Positions 26,845-35,910 of a DNA stretch of 64,000 nt are shown in pieces (positions within the stretch are counted from its first letter, which is position 1; the number at the start of each line of letters is the position of its first letter). The stretch lies in the NCBI GenBank assembly GCA_023665245.1, contig JAMPEH010000005.1:1-64000 (forward strand), in the 5' to 3' direction. Below the pieces are notes generated by a model. The model worked only from the letters and a program-made list of their open reading frames with translations, was not told the DNA's origin and ran no database searches. This DNA is from Muribaculaceae bacterium (GTDB taxonomy: Bacteria; Pseudomonadota; Alphaproteobacteria; Rs-D84). A program made the translations under genes and the position numbers.

Positions 26845-27471
26845 AAACACTATTATATATGCGTCATATTAAAAATCAATATTAACGGTAAAACAACGAC
26901 CGCCAACACCAACAAAAACATGTTATTTTACTTTAAAAGTAATTTTTATCATAATGTTATTACACTTATAAATAAAATCAATAACACAACACCCCTATTC
27001 AGAATTATGTATAGTTTTGTCACATCACAAACCAAGAACCCAAAGCAGGCCACCATAACAAAACCAAACACAACTTAACCAACAATCCAATCACACAAAC
27101 ACAATAATCACACGACACAACAATCACCAAACATCAACAACCACAACAGCCACTCAACAAACCATGCAAATCTAACAACATAAATATTTTTACACCACGC
27201 ACCACATATCAAACAAAACAATAACAATCAAAAAAAACTTAACAACAAATATTAAAAATAAATTTTATCAATTTGATTTCTGAACAAATTTACACAAACA
27301 CACACCAACAAAAAAATTACACAATTATACACCATTTCACCCCGCCAGAACATAAAACTATACATAATATAAATTATGCGCCTTTTATAACCGTGCCCCG
27401 ACATCAAAAACAGCATACAAAAACAAACTAATACCACCATCAATATCGACTCCGACTTTTACAACCCTATC
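26845..27471 (+). other. Long non-coding stretch, almost G-free on the plus strand
   Basis: About 630 bp between the tlyA start and a plus-strand terminator with no convincing gene. From 27061 to 27360 the plus strand has only 8 G in 300 bases and is rich in C and A, far from the composition of the rest of the window. Such a sequence would give an RNA with almost no internal pairing. Because a strong plus-strand terminator follows at 27472-27492 with no plus-strand gene before it, a plus-strand transcript may exist here. I could not find a clear promoter. Confidence 0.4.
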
Positions 27472-27492
27472 GGTGGCCGGCCACCTTTTTTT
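27472..27492 (+). terminator. Plus-strand terminator without an upstream gene
   Basis: The perfect palindrome GGTGGCCGGCCACC is followed by seven T on the plus strand. The nearest genes on either side are on the minus strand, so it implies a plus-strand transcript from the G-poor stretch. Confidence 0.75.
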
Positions 27493-27506
27493 ATTTTTCA
27501 TAAAAA

Positions 27507-27532
27507 AATATGACACCAAACGGTGCCATATT
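27507..27532 (-). terminator. Terminator of the aroK-mscL operon
   Basis: On the minus strand ATGGCACC-GTTT-GGTGTCAT (one mismatch) is followed by a T-run; it lies 31 bp past the mscL stop. Confidence 0.8.
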
Positions 27533-27562
27533 TAATCTCAATTATTTTATCACAAATACAAA

Positions 27563-28087
27563 TTAATGCTTTGTAATCTTTTTGATTTTAGAAATTTGGC
27601 CCGTCGCCATTTTACCCAATCCTTTCAGACTTTTTTGCAAGTCACTTTCTTCTATTTCCGCCGCTGCAACCGGTTCGACATCCGAACAACAATTCGGACA
27701 CTTCACCGCTGCAATATTAATCGACGTTTTACAATACGGACACGCACGTGTCGTCACAGGCTTTTTACTGCGCGCCTTGCCAACGATTTTCACAACCCAG
27801 AACACCGCAAACATTGTTATCAAGAAACTGACAATCGTATTCAAAAACAATCCAATGTTCATTGTCACCGCATCAGTACCATCTGTCGCCTGCTTTAAAA
27901 CAATTGCCCAGTCAGAAAAATCAATTCCACCAACCAGCAATCCTATCGGCGGCATCAAAACATCTTTTACCAGCGAATTGACAACACTGGTCATAACACC
28001 ACCAACGATGATACCAACCGCCATGTCTATCGCACTGCCGCGTTCTATAAACGCCTTAAAATCTTTAATTATATTACCTTTCGCCAT
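27563..28087 (-). CDS. mscL: Large-conductance mechanosensitive channel with zinc-ribbon tail
   Basis: A stretch-gated channel that releases solutes on hypo-osmotic shock. The 174-residue protein starts with the MscL signature KDFKAFIERGSAIDMAVGIIVGGVMTSVV, and the second membrane helix is at about 80-100. It is longer than the 130-140 residue core because the C-terminus has a zinc-ribbon-like CPYCKTSINIAAVKCPNC and an acidic/basic tail, a variant known in some MscL proteins. It overlaps the aroK 3' end by 14 bp. Confidence 0.95.
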   Translation of the reverse strand: MAKGNIIKDFKAFIERGSAIDMAVGIIVGGVMTSVVNSLVKDVLMPPIGLLVGGIDFSDWAIVLKQATDGTDAVTMNIGLFLNTIVSFLITMFAVFWVVKIVGKARSKKPVTTRACPYCKTSINIAAVKCPNCCSDVEPVAAAEIEESDLQKSLKGLGKMATGQISKIKKITKH

Positions 28088-28643
28088 CTTTTACTCCTTT
28101 GTTTACATGTTCTTCTATTGCATTTAGCACCTTGCCCAGCGTTTTGCGCAAACTTTCGTCCAACGTTTCAACCGTTATATCTGCCAACGCATACGTATCG
28201 TACCGTTCTGAAATTAATTGGGCCAGAATTTTTCGACTATCGGCATGCAATAATTGCGGACGCGTATCACGAAAATTTGTTCTTTTAACAAGCAACTCCA
28301 GTTCAGCCTTTAACCAAATTGTCAAGGCCCTGCCCTGCAGCATTTCGCGCACTGCCGGTGTAATAAACGCCCCTTCGCCCGTCGAAATTACTTTTAACTT
28401 TGGTGGCGTATTTAACAGGCGTTTTATAACACGCTGTTCCACACGACGAAATTCCTGTTCGCCATACATCGCAAAAATATCAACAACACTGCACCCGGCG
28501 GCCGTTTCAATTTCCTTGTCAGAATCAACAAACGGTATCCCCAAGCGACGCGCCAACGCACGCCCCACACTGGTCTTGCCCGCCCCCATCAGTCCAACCA
28601 TAACAATTGGTCTGTCCAGTAAATTTTCTTGCTTTTCACTCAT
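28074..28643 (-). CDS. aroK: Shikimate kinase
   Basis: Phosphorylates shikimate in aromatic amino acid synthesis. The ATG at 28643 gives 189 residues starting MSEKQENLLDRPIVMVGLMGAGKTSVGRALA, with the Walker A GLMGAGKTS. Other family motifs are FVDSDKEIE, EQEFRRVE, STGEGAFI (in place of the more usual GGG) and NFRDTRPQL. An in-frame start upstream would add a hydrophobic stretch not seen in the family. It leads the aroK-mscL pair. Confidence 0.93.
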   Translation of the reverse strand: MSEKQENLLDRPIVMVGLMGAGKTSVGRALARRLGIPFVDSDKEIETAAGCSVVDIFAMYGEQEFRRVEQRVIKRLLNTPPKLKVISTGEGAFITPAVREMLQGRALTIWLKAELELLVKRTNFRDTRPQLLHADSRKILAQLISERYDTYALADITVETLDESLRKTLGKVLNAIEEHVNKGVKDGER

Positions 28644-28765
28644 AACAAGACACATATTAATAAAAACCAGAACACCACACAATAAAAAAGACATTGTCTA
28701 CAAAAATATAGACTTTTTACTTTTTTGTATTAATATATACAGACCAAACAATAGAGTAAAACATT

Positions 28766-29530
28766 ATGATTCACATGAATTTAAATTTAAACGGACGTGT
28801 TGTTTTAGTCACCGGCGCAACCGGCGGCATCGGCTGTGCAATCGTTAACGAATTTTATAATCAAGGCGCCAAAGTCGTCCTGACCGGACGCAATATTGAT
28901 AAACTGGATGCACTGTACACAAAATTGACCGCAAATTCATCCACCGCACCTGCGCCGGAACGCATTCCGCTTGATTTGACGGCAATTGACGCCGAAAAAA
29001 CACTGATTCAGCGCACAATAGATGCATGTGGCCGCCTGGACATACTGATTAATAACGCGGGGATTGTTGACGGATGCCTGCTGTTAAAGTCAGACCCGAC
29101 ATACATGAATAAAATCATGCACGTAAACTTTACCGTGCCATACAACCTGATGCGTGCCGCAGTACCATATATGCAGAAAAACAGATACGGCCGCATTATA
29201 TCCATTACATCAATCGCCGGATACATGGGCGACGCCGGCATGTCCGGATATGCCGCATCCAAGGGCGCACTGGCATCCGCCACAAAATCCATCGCGACAG
29301 AATACGGTCGACGTGGCATTACCGCAAACTGCATTGCACCCGGCATAATTGAAACCGACGCGATAAAGAAAATGGATCCAAAAATCCGCGACACCATGCG
29401 CCAACAGGTACCATCACGCCGATTTGGCAAGCCCGAAGAAGTCGCATACCTGGCCGCATTTTTAGCATCGGAATACGCCGGCTATATAAACGGTCAACAA
29501 ATACACCTGAACGGTGGTTTGATACGATAA
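28766..29530 (+). CDS. fabG: 3-oxoacyl-ACP reductase (SDR family)
   Basis: NADPH-dependent reduction of 3-ketoacyl-ACP in fatty acid elongation is the likely role. The 254-residue classical SDR has the cofactor motif VTGATGGIG near residue 15, NNAG, the catalytic serine in ISITSIAGYMG, and YAASK. The C-terminal GQQIHLNGG is the FabG-like VDGG-type ending. A general SDR activity cannot be excluded, because the usual fabD-acpP neighbours are not here. It ends with its own terminator. Confidence 0.85.
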   Translation: MIHMNLNLNGRVVLVTGATGGIGCAIVNEFYNQGAKVVLTGRNIDKLDALYTKLTANSSTAPAPERIPLDLTAIDAEKTLIQRTIDACGRLDILINNAGIVDGCLLLKSDPTYMNKIMHVNFTVPYNLMRAAVPYMQKNRYGRIISITSIAGYMGDAGMSGYAASKGALASATKSIATEYGRRGITANCIAPGIIETDAIKKMDPKIRDTMRQQVPSRRFGKPEEVAYLAAFLASEYAGYINGQQIHLNGGLIR

Positions 29531-29537
29531 ACAAACC

Positions 29538-29560
29538 AATCCCCGAAACCGGGGATTTTT
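29538..29560 (+). terminator. Terminator of fabG
   Basis: AATCCCCG and CGGGGATT pair around AAAC and are followed by T-rich sequence, 8 bp after the fabG stop. Confidence 0.85.
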
Positions 29561-29639
29561 AATTTAGATTTTCAAAACACACGCAAATATGATATACTGT
29601 CCATATATAAATAAAAAAGCCGAGAGAGAGAAAAATATC

Positions 29640-30734
29640 ATGAAACACACACATTTGATTGCACTGTCCGTATTTATTACCGCATTTGCCACAAATAATG
29701 CACGCGCAATCACACCATATGCAAACAGTATATCAACCCGAAACATTGCGGCGATACAGCATTCACTGGCAACAAACGCAATCGAAACTTTTGAAGGTAC
29801 CATGGCGGCCGCCTTGGGCAATCGCGCACATTTAAATATCGCCGCCCCCCAGACACCAGATACCCATAACACCGACACCACGAAATACGGTCAAATGCCA
29901 ATTTATGGCGAATTTAACGATGACGGCACCGCATATAACACACACGGCCACAACGGCGGCGATATTGCAATCCCAGAATTCAACAGTTTATTCGCCAACT
30001 GGCAACACTTTGACGACAATGCGCATTTTAATAATTTAGGACAAATTGATTCTGATTATGATGTCGTTAGCATAGCCTTGGCCGGCGGCCACATACAAAT
30101 TGGCAACGGAATATCCCAGTGGGGCGTATACGGCGGTTATGCAGGCGGCGAACAAAAAAATTCGACATTCAAAATAAATGAACAAGGCGGCCACATCGGC
30201 GTATATTCTGGATATAATATTTACAATTTTAATATATCCGCCACCGTAAACGTCGGCACAATGTTTAACAGCATTGAAACCGGATACGGCGACGTCGACT
30301 ATACAAACACATGGGTCGGCGGGATGGCACACGGCGCATACAACATCGCAATTGATAACACATTAACATTACAGCCAGAAATATACATTGGCGCCACATG
30401 GGTAAAATCAGACGACTATACATATCAAAACGAAGCGATATCAAACACAAACCTAACCCACATCGAAATAACACCGGGCATACGCGCAATTAAATACATT
30501 GGCGCTGGATGGTTTGGTACGGCCGGGGTACGATATGTTGCCGGATGGACACACGGTGGTGACGCGCAAATTAACGATATCGATACCATTGACCTGAAAT
30601 CAGACAATTACACAGAATACGGTATCAGTGTTGTAAAATCAATCGACCGATTTAACGTCGCATTGCACATCGGTCGCCGCGATGGCGGACGCACGGGTTG
30701 GAACGGCGGCACCAGTTTTAAATATATATTTTAA
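29640..30734 (+). CDS. Outer-membrane beta-barrel protein (autotransporter-barrel-like)
   Basis: A 364-residue exported protein with a signal peptide (MKHTHLIALSVFITAFATNNARA). About 130 N-terminal residues precede a C-terminal region of alternating amphipathic strands rich in Gly, Tyr and Asn: QWGVYGGYAGGEQ, IGVYSGYNIYNFNISATVNVG, LQPEIYIGATWV. It ends in phenylalanine (GGTSFKYIF), the usual outer-membrane barrel ending. This fits an autotransporter-type 12-strand barrel with a very short passenger. The start at 29640 follows GAGAGAGAAAAA. No structured leader of the type found elsewhere in the window precedes it. Confidence 0.8.
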   Translation: MKHTHLIALSVFITAFATNNARAITPYANSISTRNIAAIQHSLATNAIETFEGTMAAALGNRAHLNIAAPQTPDTHNTDTTKYGQMPIYGEFNDDGTAYNTHGHNGGDIAIPEFNSLFANWQHFDDNAHFNNLGQIDSDYDVVSIALAGGHIQIGNGISQWGVYGGYAGGEQKNSTFKINEQGGHIGVYSGYNIYNFNISATVNVGTMFNSIETGYGDVDYTNTWVGGMAHGAYNIAIDNTLTLQPEIYIGATWVKSDDYTYQNEAISNTNLTHIEITPGIRAIKYIGAGWFGTAGVRYVAGWTHGGDAQINDIDTIDLKSDNYTEYGISVVKSIDRFNVALHIGRRDGGRTGWNGGTSFKYIF

Positions 30735-30740
30735 AACAAA

Positions 30741-30767
30741 AAAAATCCCACAAATGTGGGATTTTTT
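30741..30767. terminator. Bidirectional terminator
   Basis: AAAAATCCCAC and GTGGGATTTTT pair around AAAT, serving the barrel protein gene (plus) and the convergent Cys-rich gene (minus). Confidence 0.9.
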
Positions 30768-31416
30768 AATCATCAGCATCAGTTTGTACCTTGGTATAAA
30801 AACAATTCTCATCCTTAAACTGATACACACCTGTATCATCCAACACATCCGAATTCATCGGAATATAACATTGAACAAGCTCATACAAACCCGCCCCAGG
30901 ATTCGTAGATGCCGTACTGCCGGGCCGCGGCGGCCTGACAGGCCGGTCCCCAGATACATCTTCTGCGGTTTGCCCCATCTGCGGACAACGAACACAATCT
31001 ATCTCGCGACTAACATATTCTTCACCCGGACGCGGCGGGCGCGGCGCCCCACCCGACGTTGCAATTGCATAATAATACCCCTGCGCACACCGATATACCG
31101 TCACATTATTTGAGCACAACCCCACCTCCAAACCCGACGACGCCGCACCCCACGTTATTTTCCCCGAACACGACGTTGTCGTTGAACCAGAACTGGGACA
31201 ATAACTGGAATCAGGAATACAATAACACCCCGTCGAACATTCTGTATTATAACACGTCGTCTTATCAATGCATGCGGTATGCGGCGGCAAAACACTTGTT
31301 GCACCACTACCACATACCACACCAACTGTCACACCGTATTCAGAACATGTTTTTGCATGCACGCACGGCGTCACCGCAATCGTCGCAACGCCAATCCCAA
31401 TAATAAAGTTTTTCAT
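30766..31416 (-). CDS. Secreted Cys-rich protein with CYIP...CFY C-terminus
   Basis: A 216-residue protein of unknown function with a signal peptide (MKNFIIGIGVATIAVTPCVHA) and about 18 cysteines. The middle has CYNTECSTGCYCIPDSSYC and a Pro/Arg-rich insert (APRPPRPGEEYV) repeated later as RPVRPPRPGS. The C-terminus has CVRCPQ, then QCYIPMNSDVLDDTGVYQF and NCFY, the same signature as the proteins at 25104 and 47534. It is expressed from leader A3 with an AACAGGAGATT ribosome site. Confidence 0.75.
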   Translation of the reverse strand: MKNFIIGIGVATIAVTPCVHAKTCSEYGVTVGVVCGSGATSVLPPHTACIDKTTCYNTECSTGCYCIPDSSYCPSSGSTTTSCSGKITWGAASSGLEVGLCSNNVTVYRCAQGYYYAIATSGGAPRPPRPGEEYVSREIDCVRCPQMGQTAEDVSGDRPVRPPRPGSTASTNPGAGLYELVQCYIPMNSDVLDDTGVYQFKDENCFYTKVQTDADD

Positions 31417-31678
31417 TTATCAATCTCCTGTTTTTATAAAAAACCGTCATTTCTTGACGGTCAGGAGGTTGACGACAATTGCTAGAATTGTGTGCTTATT
31501 CAATATATTCACAGCCCTCCTGACCACAAAAGTCAGGAGACACATCATCGAACATAAAAAATCGGCGCCCCAACGCGCCACAAGATTATATTCCGACGCT
31601 AGCACAGAGGTCGTCACACCCCATTACCAGAACACCTGGCAACATTTTGATTATATACCGAACACGCTATTATTTCAA
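31417..31678 (-). promoter_or_regulatory. Structured 5' leader, subfamily A copy A3
   Basis: Minus-strand promoter TTGAAA-N17-TATAAT (31678-31650). Hairpin H1 is TTGCCAG/CTGGTAA, followed by GGGGTGT...ACC, then a first terminator-like hairpin GGCGC/GCGCC with six T (31556-31579). Arm a is TCTCCTGACT (about 31531-31540), arm b GGTCAGGAGG (complement of 31516-31525) and arm c CCTCCTGACC (complement of 31459-31468). The core GAATATATTGAATAA is at 31510-31496. The second terminator CCGTCA-AGAAA-TGACGG plus T6 (31460-31438) overlaps c. The ribosome site is CAGGAGA (31430-31424). Confidence 0.75.
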
Positions 31679-31725
31679 ACAAAAAAACACCGCCCAGCGG
31701 CAGTGTCGAAACAACGTAATGCGCC

Positions 31726-32790
31726 CTATTCCATATTTGCCAATTGTTCCAATTGGTCGGCAGCGATTAACGCATCAATCATTTCATCCAAACCTGTGCC
31801 ACCTGCCAAAATATCATCCAATTTATACAGGGTTAATTTGATACGATGGTCTGTCACGCGCTGTTCTGGGAAATTATAGGTACGAATCTTTTCACTGCGA
31901 TCACCACTGCCAACCATAGAACGACGCGACGCATTAGATGCGTTCATTTGTTCACTGCGTTGCTTTTCATACAACTTTGAACGCAACACTGCCATCGCCG
32001 TTGCCTTGTTTTGAATCTGACTGCGTTCATTTTGGCACGTGACTACAATACCGGTTGGAAAGTGCGTGATACGTATCGCACTATCTGTTTTATTAACATG
32101 CTGACCACCGGCACCAGACGCACGGAATATATCAATTCTGATATCCTTGTCATCAATTACGACATCGATATCCTGTGCCTCTGGCATAACGGCAACCGAC
32201 GCTGCACTGGTATGGATACGACCACCAGCCTCGGTTTCAGGAACACGCTGAACACGATGAATTCCTGATTCGAATTTCATACGACCATACGCACCGGCAC
32301 CATCAATTTTAAATACGACTTCCTTGTACCCACGCAAAGACGTCGCATTTTCTTCAATAATCTCTATCTTCCAACCTTGACGCAAAGCATAAGACTTATA
32401 CTGATTAAACAAATCACCCGCAAACAGTGCAGATTCTTCGCCACCGACACCGGCGCGAATTTCCATAATTACACTGTTATCATCCGCATCGTCACGTGGC
32501 AATAATGCGATTTGCAGTTTGCGTTCAATTTCCGGCAACGCATGATTTAATTCCGCCAATTGCTCGGCTGCAATAGACTTTAATTCCGGGTCATTTTGCA
32601 TTTCCATCGCATCCGCGACACCCTGGGTTGTTTGAAAATATTCCTTTATCAATGGCAATATTTCCGACAACCGTGAATATTCACGCGCCAATTTGGTCAA
32701 TTCGGCCCCTGTTGCCGAACCAGAATTCATCTGAGCTTCTATTTCCGCCGCGTGTGTTTGTATATCTTTTAATTTCTGTTCAATAATCAT
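31726..32790 (-). CDS. prfA: Peptide chain release factor 1
   Basis: Releases the finished peptide at UAA and UAG. The 354-residue protein has the catalytic GGQ in [21 protein letters not shown] and the segment [30 protein letters not shown], which identifies RF1 rather than RF2. Length is standard. It starts 1 bp after the hisS stop, so the two are one operon. The hemK/prmC methyltransferase gene that often follows prfA is not here. Confidence 0.96.
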   Translation of the reverse strand: MIIEQKLKDIQTHAAEIEAQMNSGSATGAELTKLAREYSRLSEILPLIKEYFQTTQGVADAMEMQNDPELKSIAAEQLAELNHALPEIERKLQIALLPRDDADDNSVIMEIRAGVGGEESALFAGDLFNQYKSYALRQGWKIEIIEENATSLRGYKEVVFKIDGAGAYGRMKFESGIHRVQRVPETEAGGRIHTSAASVAVMPEAQDIDVVIDDKDIRIDIFRASGAGGQHVNKTDSAIRITHFPTGIVVTCQNERSQIQNKATAMAVLRSKLYEKQRSEQMNASNASRRSMVGSGDRSEKIRTYNFPEQRVTDHRIKLTLYKLDDILAGGTGLDEMIDALIAADQLEQLANME

Positions 32791-32791
32791 T

Positions 32792-34096
32792 TTATTTTAC
32801 CGTTTTTAATAAATTTATCGCATCCGCCACAGATAAATTTTGCTGATTACCAGACGTCATATCTTTCACAGACAAAACCTGATTTTTTACTTCATCTGTG
32901 CCAATTATTATACTGTATTTTGCCTTTATTTTATCTGCGTATTCAATCTGATTTTTAAACTTTTTATCTGCATCCAAATACACACTGGTCGCAATATTTT
33001 CATTACGCAACGCATTTACCACACCCATTGCATAGGCCAGATTTTCACCACCCATAACCAATACAACCACATCAATTGCATTTTCAAACTGTGATAAATC
33101 AATCGCCCCCGATTCCAGTAACGCAACAAATATACGCGAAAAGCCAATTGCCGCACCAACGCCGATAATTTTTGTCTTGCTGAATTTACCCGCCAAATCC
33201 GCATAGCGACCACCACCGGCCGCAGTACCCAATTCCGGATGACTTAATAATTTAAATTCAAATACCAAACCGGTGTAATATGCCAAACCACGCGTAATTG
33301 ATAAATCAATTTCAGCATTTTTTACACCAAACATTTCTAATGTCTTCATAAAATCCGCCAATTCAGAAATTGCAGAATCCAACCTGTCTGATTTGTTTAA
33401 AAATTTAGTATATCCATCTGTAAATACAGACTTAATTTCACTTTCCTGATTTTCGTTATTTAACGTGTCACGCAGACCTTCGGCAAAGTCTTCATCACCC
33501 ATTTTGTCACGTTTATCAATCAGAACAAAAACATTTTTCTTTTGTTCCGCATTCAAATTCAGATAGTCAAATAATGCATCCCAAAACGGACGCGAACCAA
33601 CACGAACCTGATTTTCACCGATAAATTCACGACATGAACCCAATGCACGCCCAATCACAGAAATAATTTCGGCATCATAGTTTGTGGATAAATTATTTAT
33701 CCCCATAATATCCAAATCCATCTGATAAAATTCGCGATAGCGTCCACGCTGGGCACGTTCACCACGATAGCGTTTTGAAAATTGCGACGCACGGAACGGG
33801 AACGTCAAATCATTCAGATGCCCTGCGACATATCGCGACAAACCAACCGTTCCATCATAACGCAAGCCCATTTTTGTATCGCCCTTTTGAAACAAGAACA
33901 TCTGGGTTTCAATTTCATCCCAATTATCTTTGTCAGTTAAAACTTCGGCACGTTCAATTGCTGGCAAATCCAGATTTGAAAACCCAGCCGTCCGCAACAC
34001 GTGCAACATACGCGACGCACATACGTCAAAGCACCGCTGCTGTGCGGGCAACAATTCTATAAATCCTGATAATGGTTTCGTTGGTTTAAGGTCCAT
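32792..34096 (-). CDS. hisS: Histidyl-tRNA synthetase
   Basis: Class II synthetase charging tRNA-His. The 434-residue protein has motif 2 as [25 protein letters not shown] and the histidine-specific segments [14 protein letters not shown] and GGGRYADL. Motif 3 is [11 protein letters not shown], and the C-terminal anticodon-binding domain covers about 335-434. It heads the hisS-prfA operon. Length and motifs are typical. Confidence 0.96.
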   Translation of the reverse strand: MDLKPTKPLSGFIELLPAQQRCFDVCASRMLHVLRTAGFSNLDLPAIERAEVLTDKDNWDEIETQMFLFQKGDTKMGLRYDGTVGLSRYVAGHLNDLTFPFRASQFSKRYRGERAQRGRYREFYQMDLDIMGINNLSTNYDAEIISVIGRALGSCREFIGENQVRVGSRPFWDALFDYLNLNAEQKKNVFVLIDKRDKMGDEDFAEGLRDTLNNENQESEIKSVFTDGYTKFLNKSDRLDSAISELADFMKTLEMFGVKNAEIDLSITRGLAYYTGLVFEFKLLSHPELGTAAGGGRYADLAGKFSKTKIIGVGAAIGFSRIFVALLESGAIDLSQFENAIDVVVLVMGGENLAYAMGVVNALRNENIATSVYLDADKKFKNQIEYADKIKAKYSIIIGTDEVKNQVLSVKDMTSGNQQNLSVADAINLLKTVK

Positions 34097-34267
34097 TTTT
34101 TAATCCTATTTTTATGATATGAAAGCGACGACAAATTAATGCCAATTTATATTTAATAAAAATACGCTATAAACAACCGCCACAATGGGCGTGATGCAAT
34201 ACATGAAAGAAAATCAATATATTTTTCACACGGTTATCATAATATATATTGACAAAAATTTCAAGTT

Positions 34268-34296
34268 AAAAAGGGTGTCGCACAATTGCAACACCC
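34268..34296 (-). terminator. Terminator of the YadA-anchor protein gene
   Basis: On the minus strand GGGTGTTGC and GCGACACCC pair (with a G-T pair) around AATTGT and are followed by five T. The 220 bp from here up to hisS holds no other feature I can support. Confidence 0.8.
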
Positions 34297-34316
34297 AATC
34301 AACCATTTATAATAAA

Positions 34317-34949
34317 TTAAAACAGTTTGAATTTTACATTCGTTCCGGCACGAACCGTCACATCATAGTCATTGAATCCAACACCTGCATTCATCGACCA
34401 ATTATCAGTCAAACCAACCGCTGTACCAAATGCAACCGCCGATTGCGAATTATGATAACCATAACCACCACCGAACGACACCTCGCCCTGCTTTACATCA
34501 GACACTGCAACCGCAGACAACGCCGCAACATTTGCAACACCGGCAGACAATTCTTTGGAAACTTTGTTGATTTCATGACTCAACTGACCAAAACCTGCCA
34601 CCATATCATCTGCAATTGTGCCATTTTCTAAGGCCGCCAAACGTTTTTGAATTCCACCATCCTTGCGATAATAAGAATAGAACAAACCGTCTGTCATATC
34701 ACCATTTTCACCAAAGAATAATTGATTCCAATCACTGATAACCTGATGTACCTGATCAAATTCAGCCGCATTATTATTAATTGCACCTTGAATTAAACTA
34801 AAATTATGATGCGCATTTGCATCAGTTGCTTCCTTCATACCACCAGGATTTGTATCAGGATTATAAGAATCCCAGTTCAAATATGTACTGGCGTTTGCTG
34901 AACCAATGACCGCCAACGCGGCAACAGATGTTATGATAAGTTTTTTCAT
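34317..34949 (-). CDS. Trimeric autotransporter-type outer-membrane protein (YadA anchor)
   Basis: A 210-residue exported protein starting at 34949 with a signal peptide (MKKLIITSVAALAVIGSANA). A helical stalk-like region (about 30-125) is followed by a C-terminal YadA-like anchor: KVSKELSAGVANVAALSAVA, then four barrel-strand segments ending NVKFKLF with terminal Phe. Three copies would be needed for one barrel. The passenger is very short, so this may be a minimal surface anchor or a porin-like trimer rather than an adhesin. It is expressed from leader A4, the only subfamily A copy preceding a non-Cys-rich product. Confidence 0.82.
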   Translation of the reverse strand: MKKLIITSVAALAVIGSANASTYLNWDSYNPDTNPGGMKEATDANAHHNFSLIQGAINNNAAEFDQVHQVISDWNQLFFGENGDMTDGLFYSYYRKDGGIQKRLAALENGTIADDMVAGFGQLSHEINKVSKELSAGVANVAALSAVAVSDVKQGEVSFGGGYGYHNSQSAVAFGTAVGLTDNWSMNAGVGFNDYDVTVRAGTNVKFKLF

Positions 34950-35187
34950 AGTTTTTCTCCTATTTTTGTTTAAACAAAAAACCACCAGAAAAATCTTAGT
35001 GGCTGGAGGTTCGAAACTATAAACTAGAATAGTGCTGCTTATTCAATATATTCGCAAGCCCTCCAACCCACCGTGGTTGGAGATATTTTTCAGTCATAAT
35101 TGACCGCTAGTTTCACGGGTTTCGACACCCCATACGAACAAACCATTCGTACCCACACATCATAATTGATAAAAATCAGATTTACAA
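34950..35187 (-). promoter_or_regulatory. Structured 5' leader, subfamily A copy A4
   Basis: Minus-strand promoter TTGTAA-N17-TATGAT (35187-35159), directly abutting the ygjP stop codon. Hairpin H1 is TACGAA/TTCGTA, H2 is GGGT...ACCC, then CGGTCA/TGACTG. Arms are a TCTCCAACC, b GGGTTGGAGG (complement of 35060-35069) and c CCTCCAGCC (complement of 35001-35009). Compared with A1-A3 the arm sequences have changed together so that both a:b and b:c pairing remain. The core GAATATATTGAATAA (35053-35039) is unchanged inside TGC/GCA, and the second hairpin is ACTAT/ATAGT. The terminator CCACTAAG/CTGGTGG with T6 and the ribosome site TAGGAGA follow. Confidence 0.75.
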
Positions 35188-35910
35188 TCAGAAATATTGA
35201 TGTAATTCCGCGCCGTGTTGTGTCAACCATCGTTTGGCACGTTCAACCCCAAATCCATAGAGTTCGGCAACCGTCGCCCAGAACGCCGGCGAATGGTCCA
35301 TATGGCGCGTATGCGCCAATTCGTGCATAACGACATAGCGCATAACGTCCATCGGCGCAAACGCCAATCGCCACGAAAACGACATTGTGCCGGATGTTGA
35401 ACAACTGCCCCAACGGGACGTTGTATCACGAATTGCGATTCGCTGTGGCCAAAATTCACGTGGCGCAGTACGAATCATTTGTTTTACGGATTTCAAAAAC
35501 TCTGCCTTTATAAAATCACGGACACGCCGTTCCAGCATTGACACATCACCCCCAACCATCAATACACACGTACCATCGTCACATACAACAAACCTATTCG
35601 CGCGCAAGTCTGGATTATGCAAAATTTGAACGGTTTGTCCCAAAAATTCAATTACATCACCCGATGAAATACGCTTCTTTTGCGGTGCGTTTGCAAAAAT
35701 ACGTTCAATCCAACGTCGCTTTGATTCAACGAATCGCAATGCCGACGATGTTGGTACCAGCCACGGCTTTGATATATGAATTTCACGCGGCGGGCGCGTT
35801 TTAGGCCGCAGCGTAATGTTTCGCATTCCGCGCCGCGAATCGATTATAATCGGAATATTCTCGCCACTGGACGAAACAAACACATAATCAGACACGACGC
35901 CCGCCACCAA
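35188..35910 (-). CDS. YgjP-like M48-type metal-dependent hydrolase
   Basis: A zinc metalloprotease-fold protein of the YgjP/WLM-related family, cytoplasmic and of unclear substrate. The active-site motif HELAHTRHMDHSPAFW (H-E-x-x-H with a downstream D-H) is near residue 205. The preceding RWGSCSTSGTMSFSWRLAF segment is conserved in YgjP. The N-terminal beta-rich part (IIIDSRRGMRNITLRPKTRP) fits the family. The start is a TTG at 35910 or GTG at 35907, overlapping the tkt 3' end by about 20 bp; an ATG at 35826 would truncate the conserved N-terminus. Confidence 0.87.
   Translation of the reverse strand: MVAGVVSDYVFVSSSGENIPIIIDSRRGMRNITLRPKTRPPREIHISKPWLVPTSSALRFVESKRRWIERIFANAPQKKRISSGDVIEFLGQTVQILHNPDLRANRFVVCDDGTCVLMVGGDVSMLERRVRDFIKAEFLKSVKQMIRTAPREFWPQRIAIRDTTSRWGSCSTSGTMSFSWRLAFAPMDVMRYVVMHELAHTRHMDHSPAFWATVAELYGFGVERAKRWLTQHGAELHQYF

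Noticed and set aside
27252..27443. A 63-codon minus-strand reading frame in the G-poor stretch
   Set aside because: Its hydrophobic, Cys/Val/Phe-rich content is what a C-free strand gives by chance; no ribosome-binding site and no recognisable domain.
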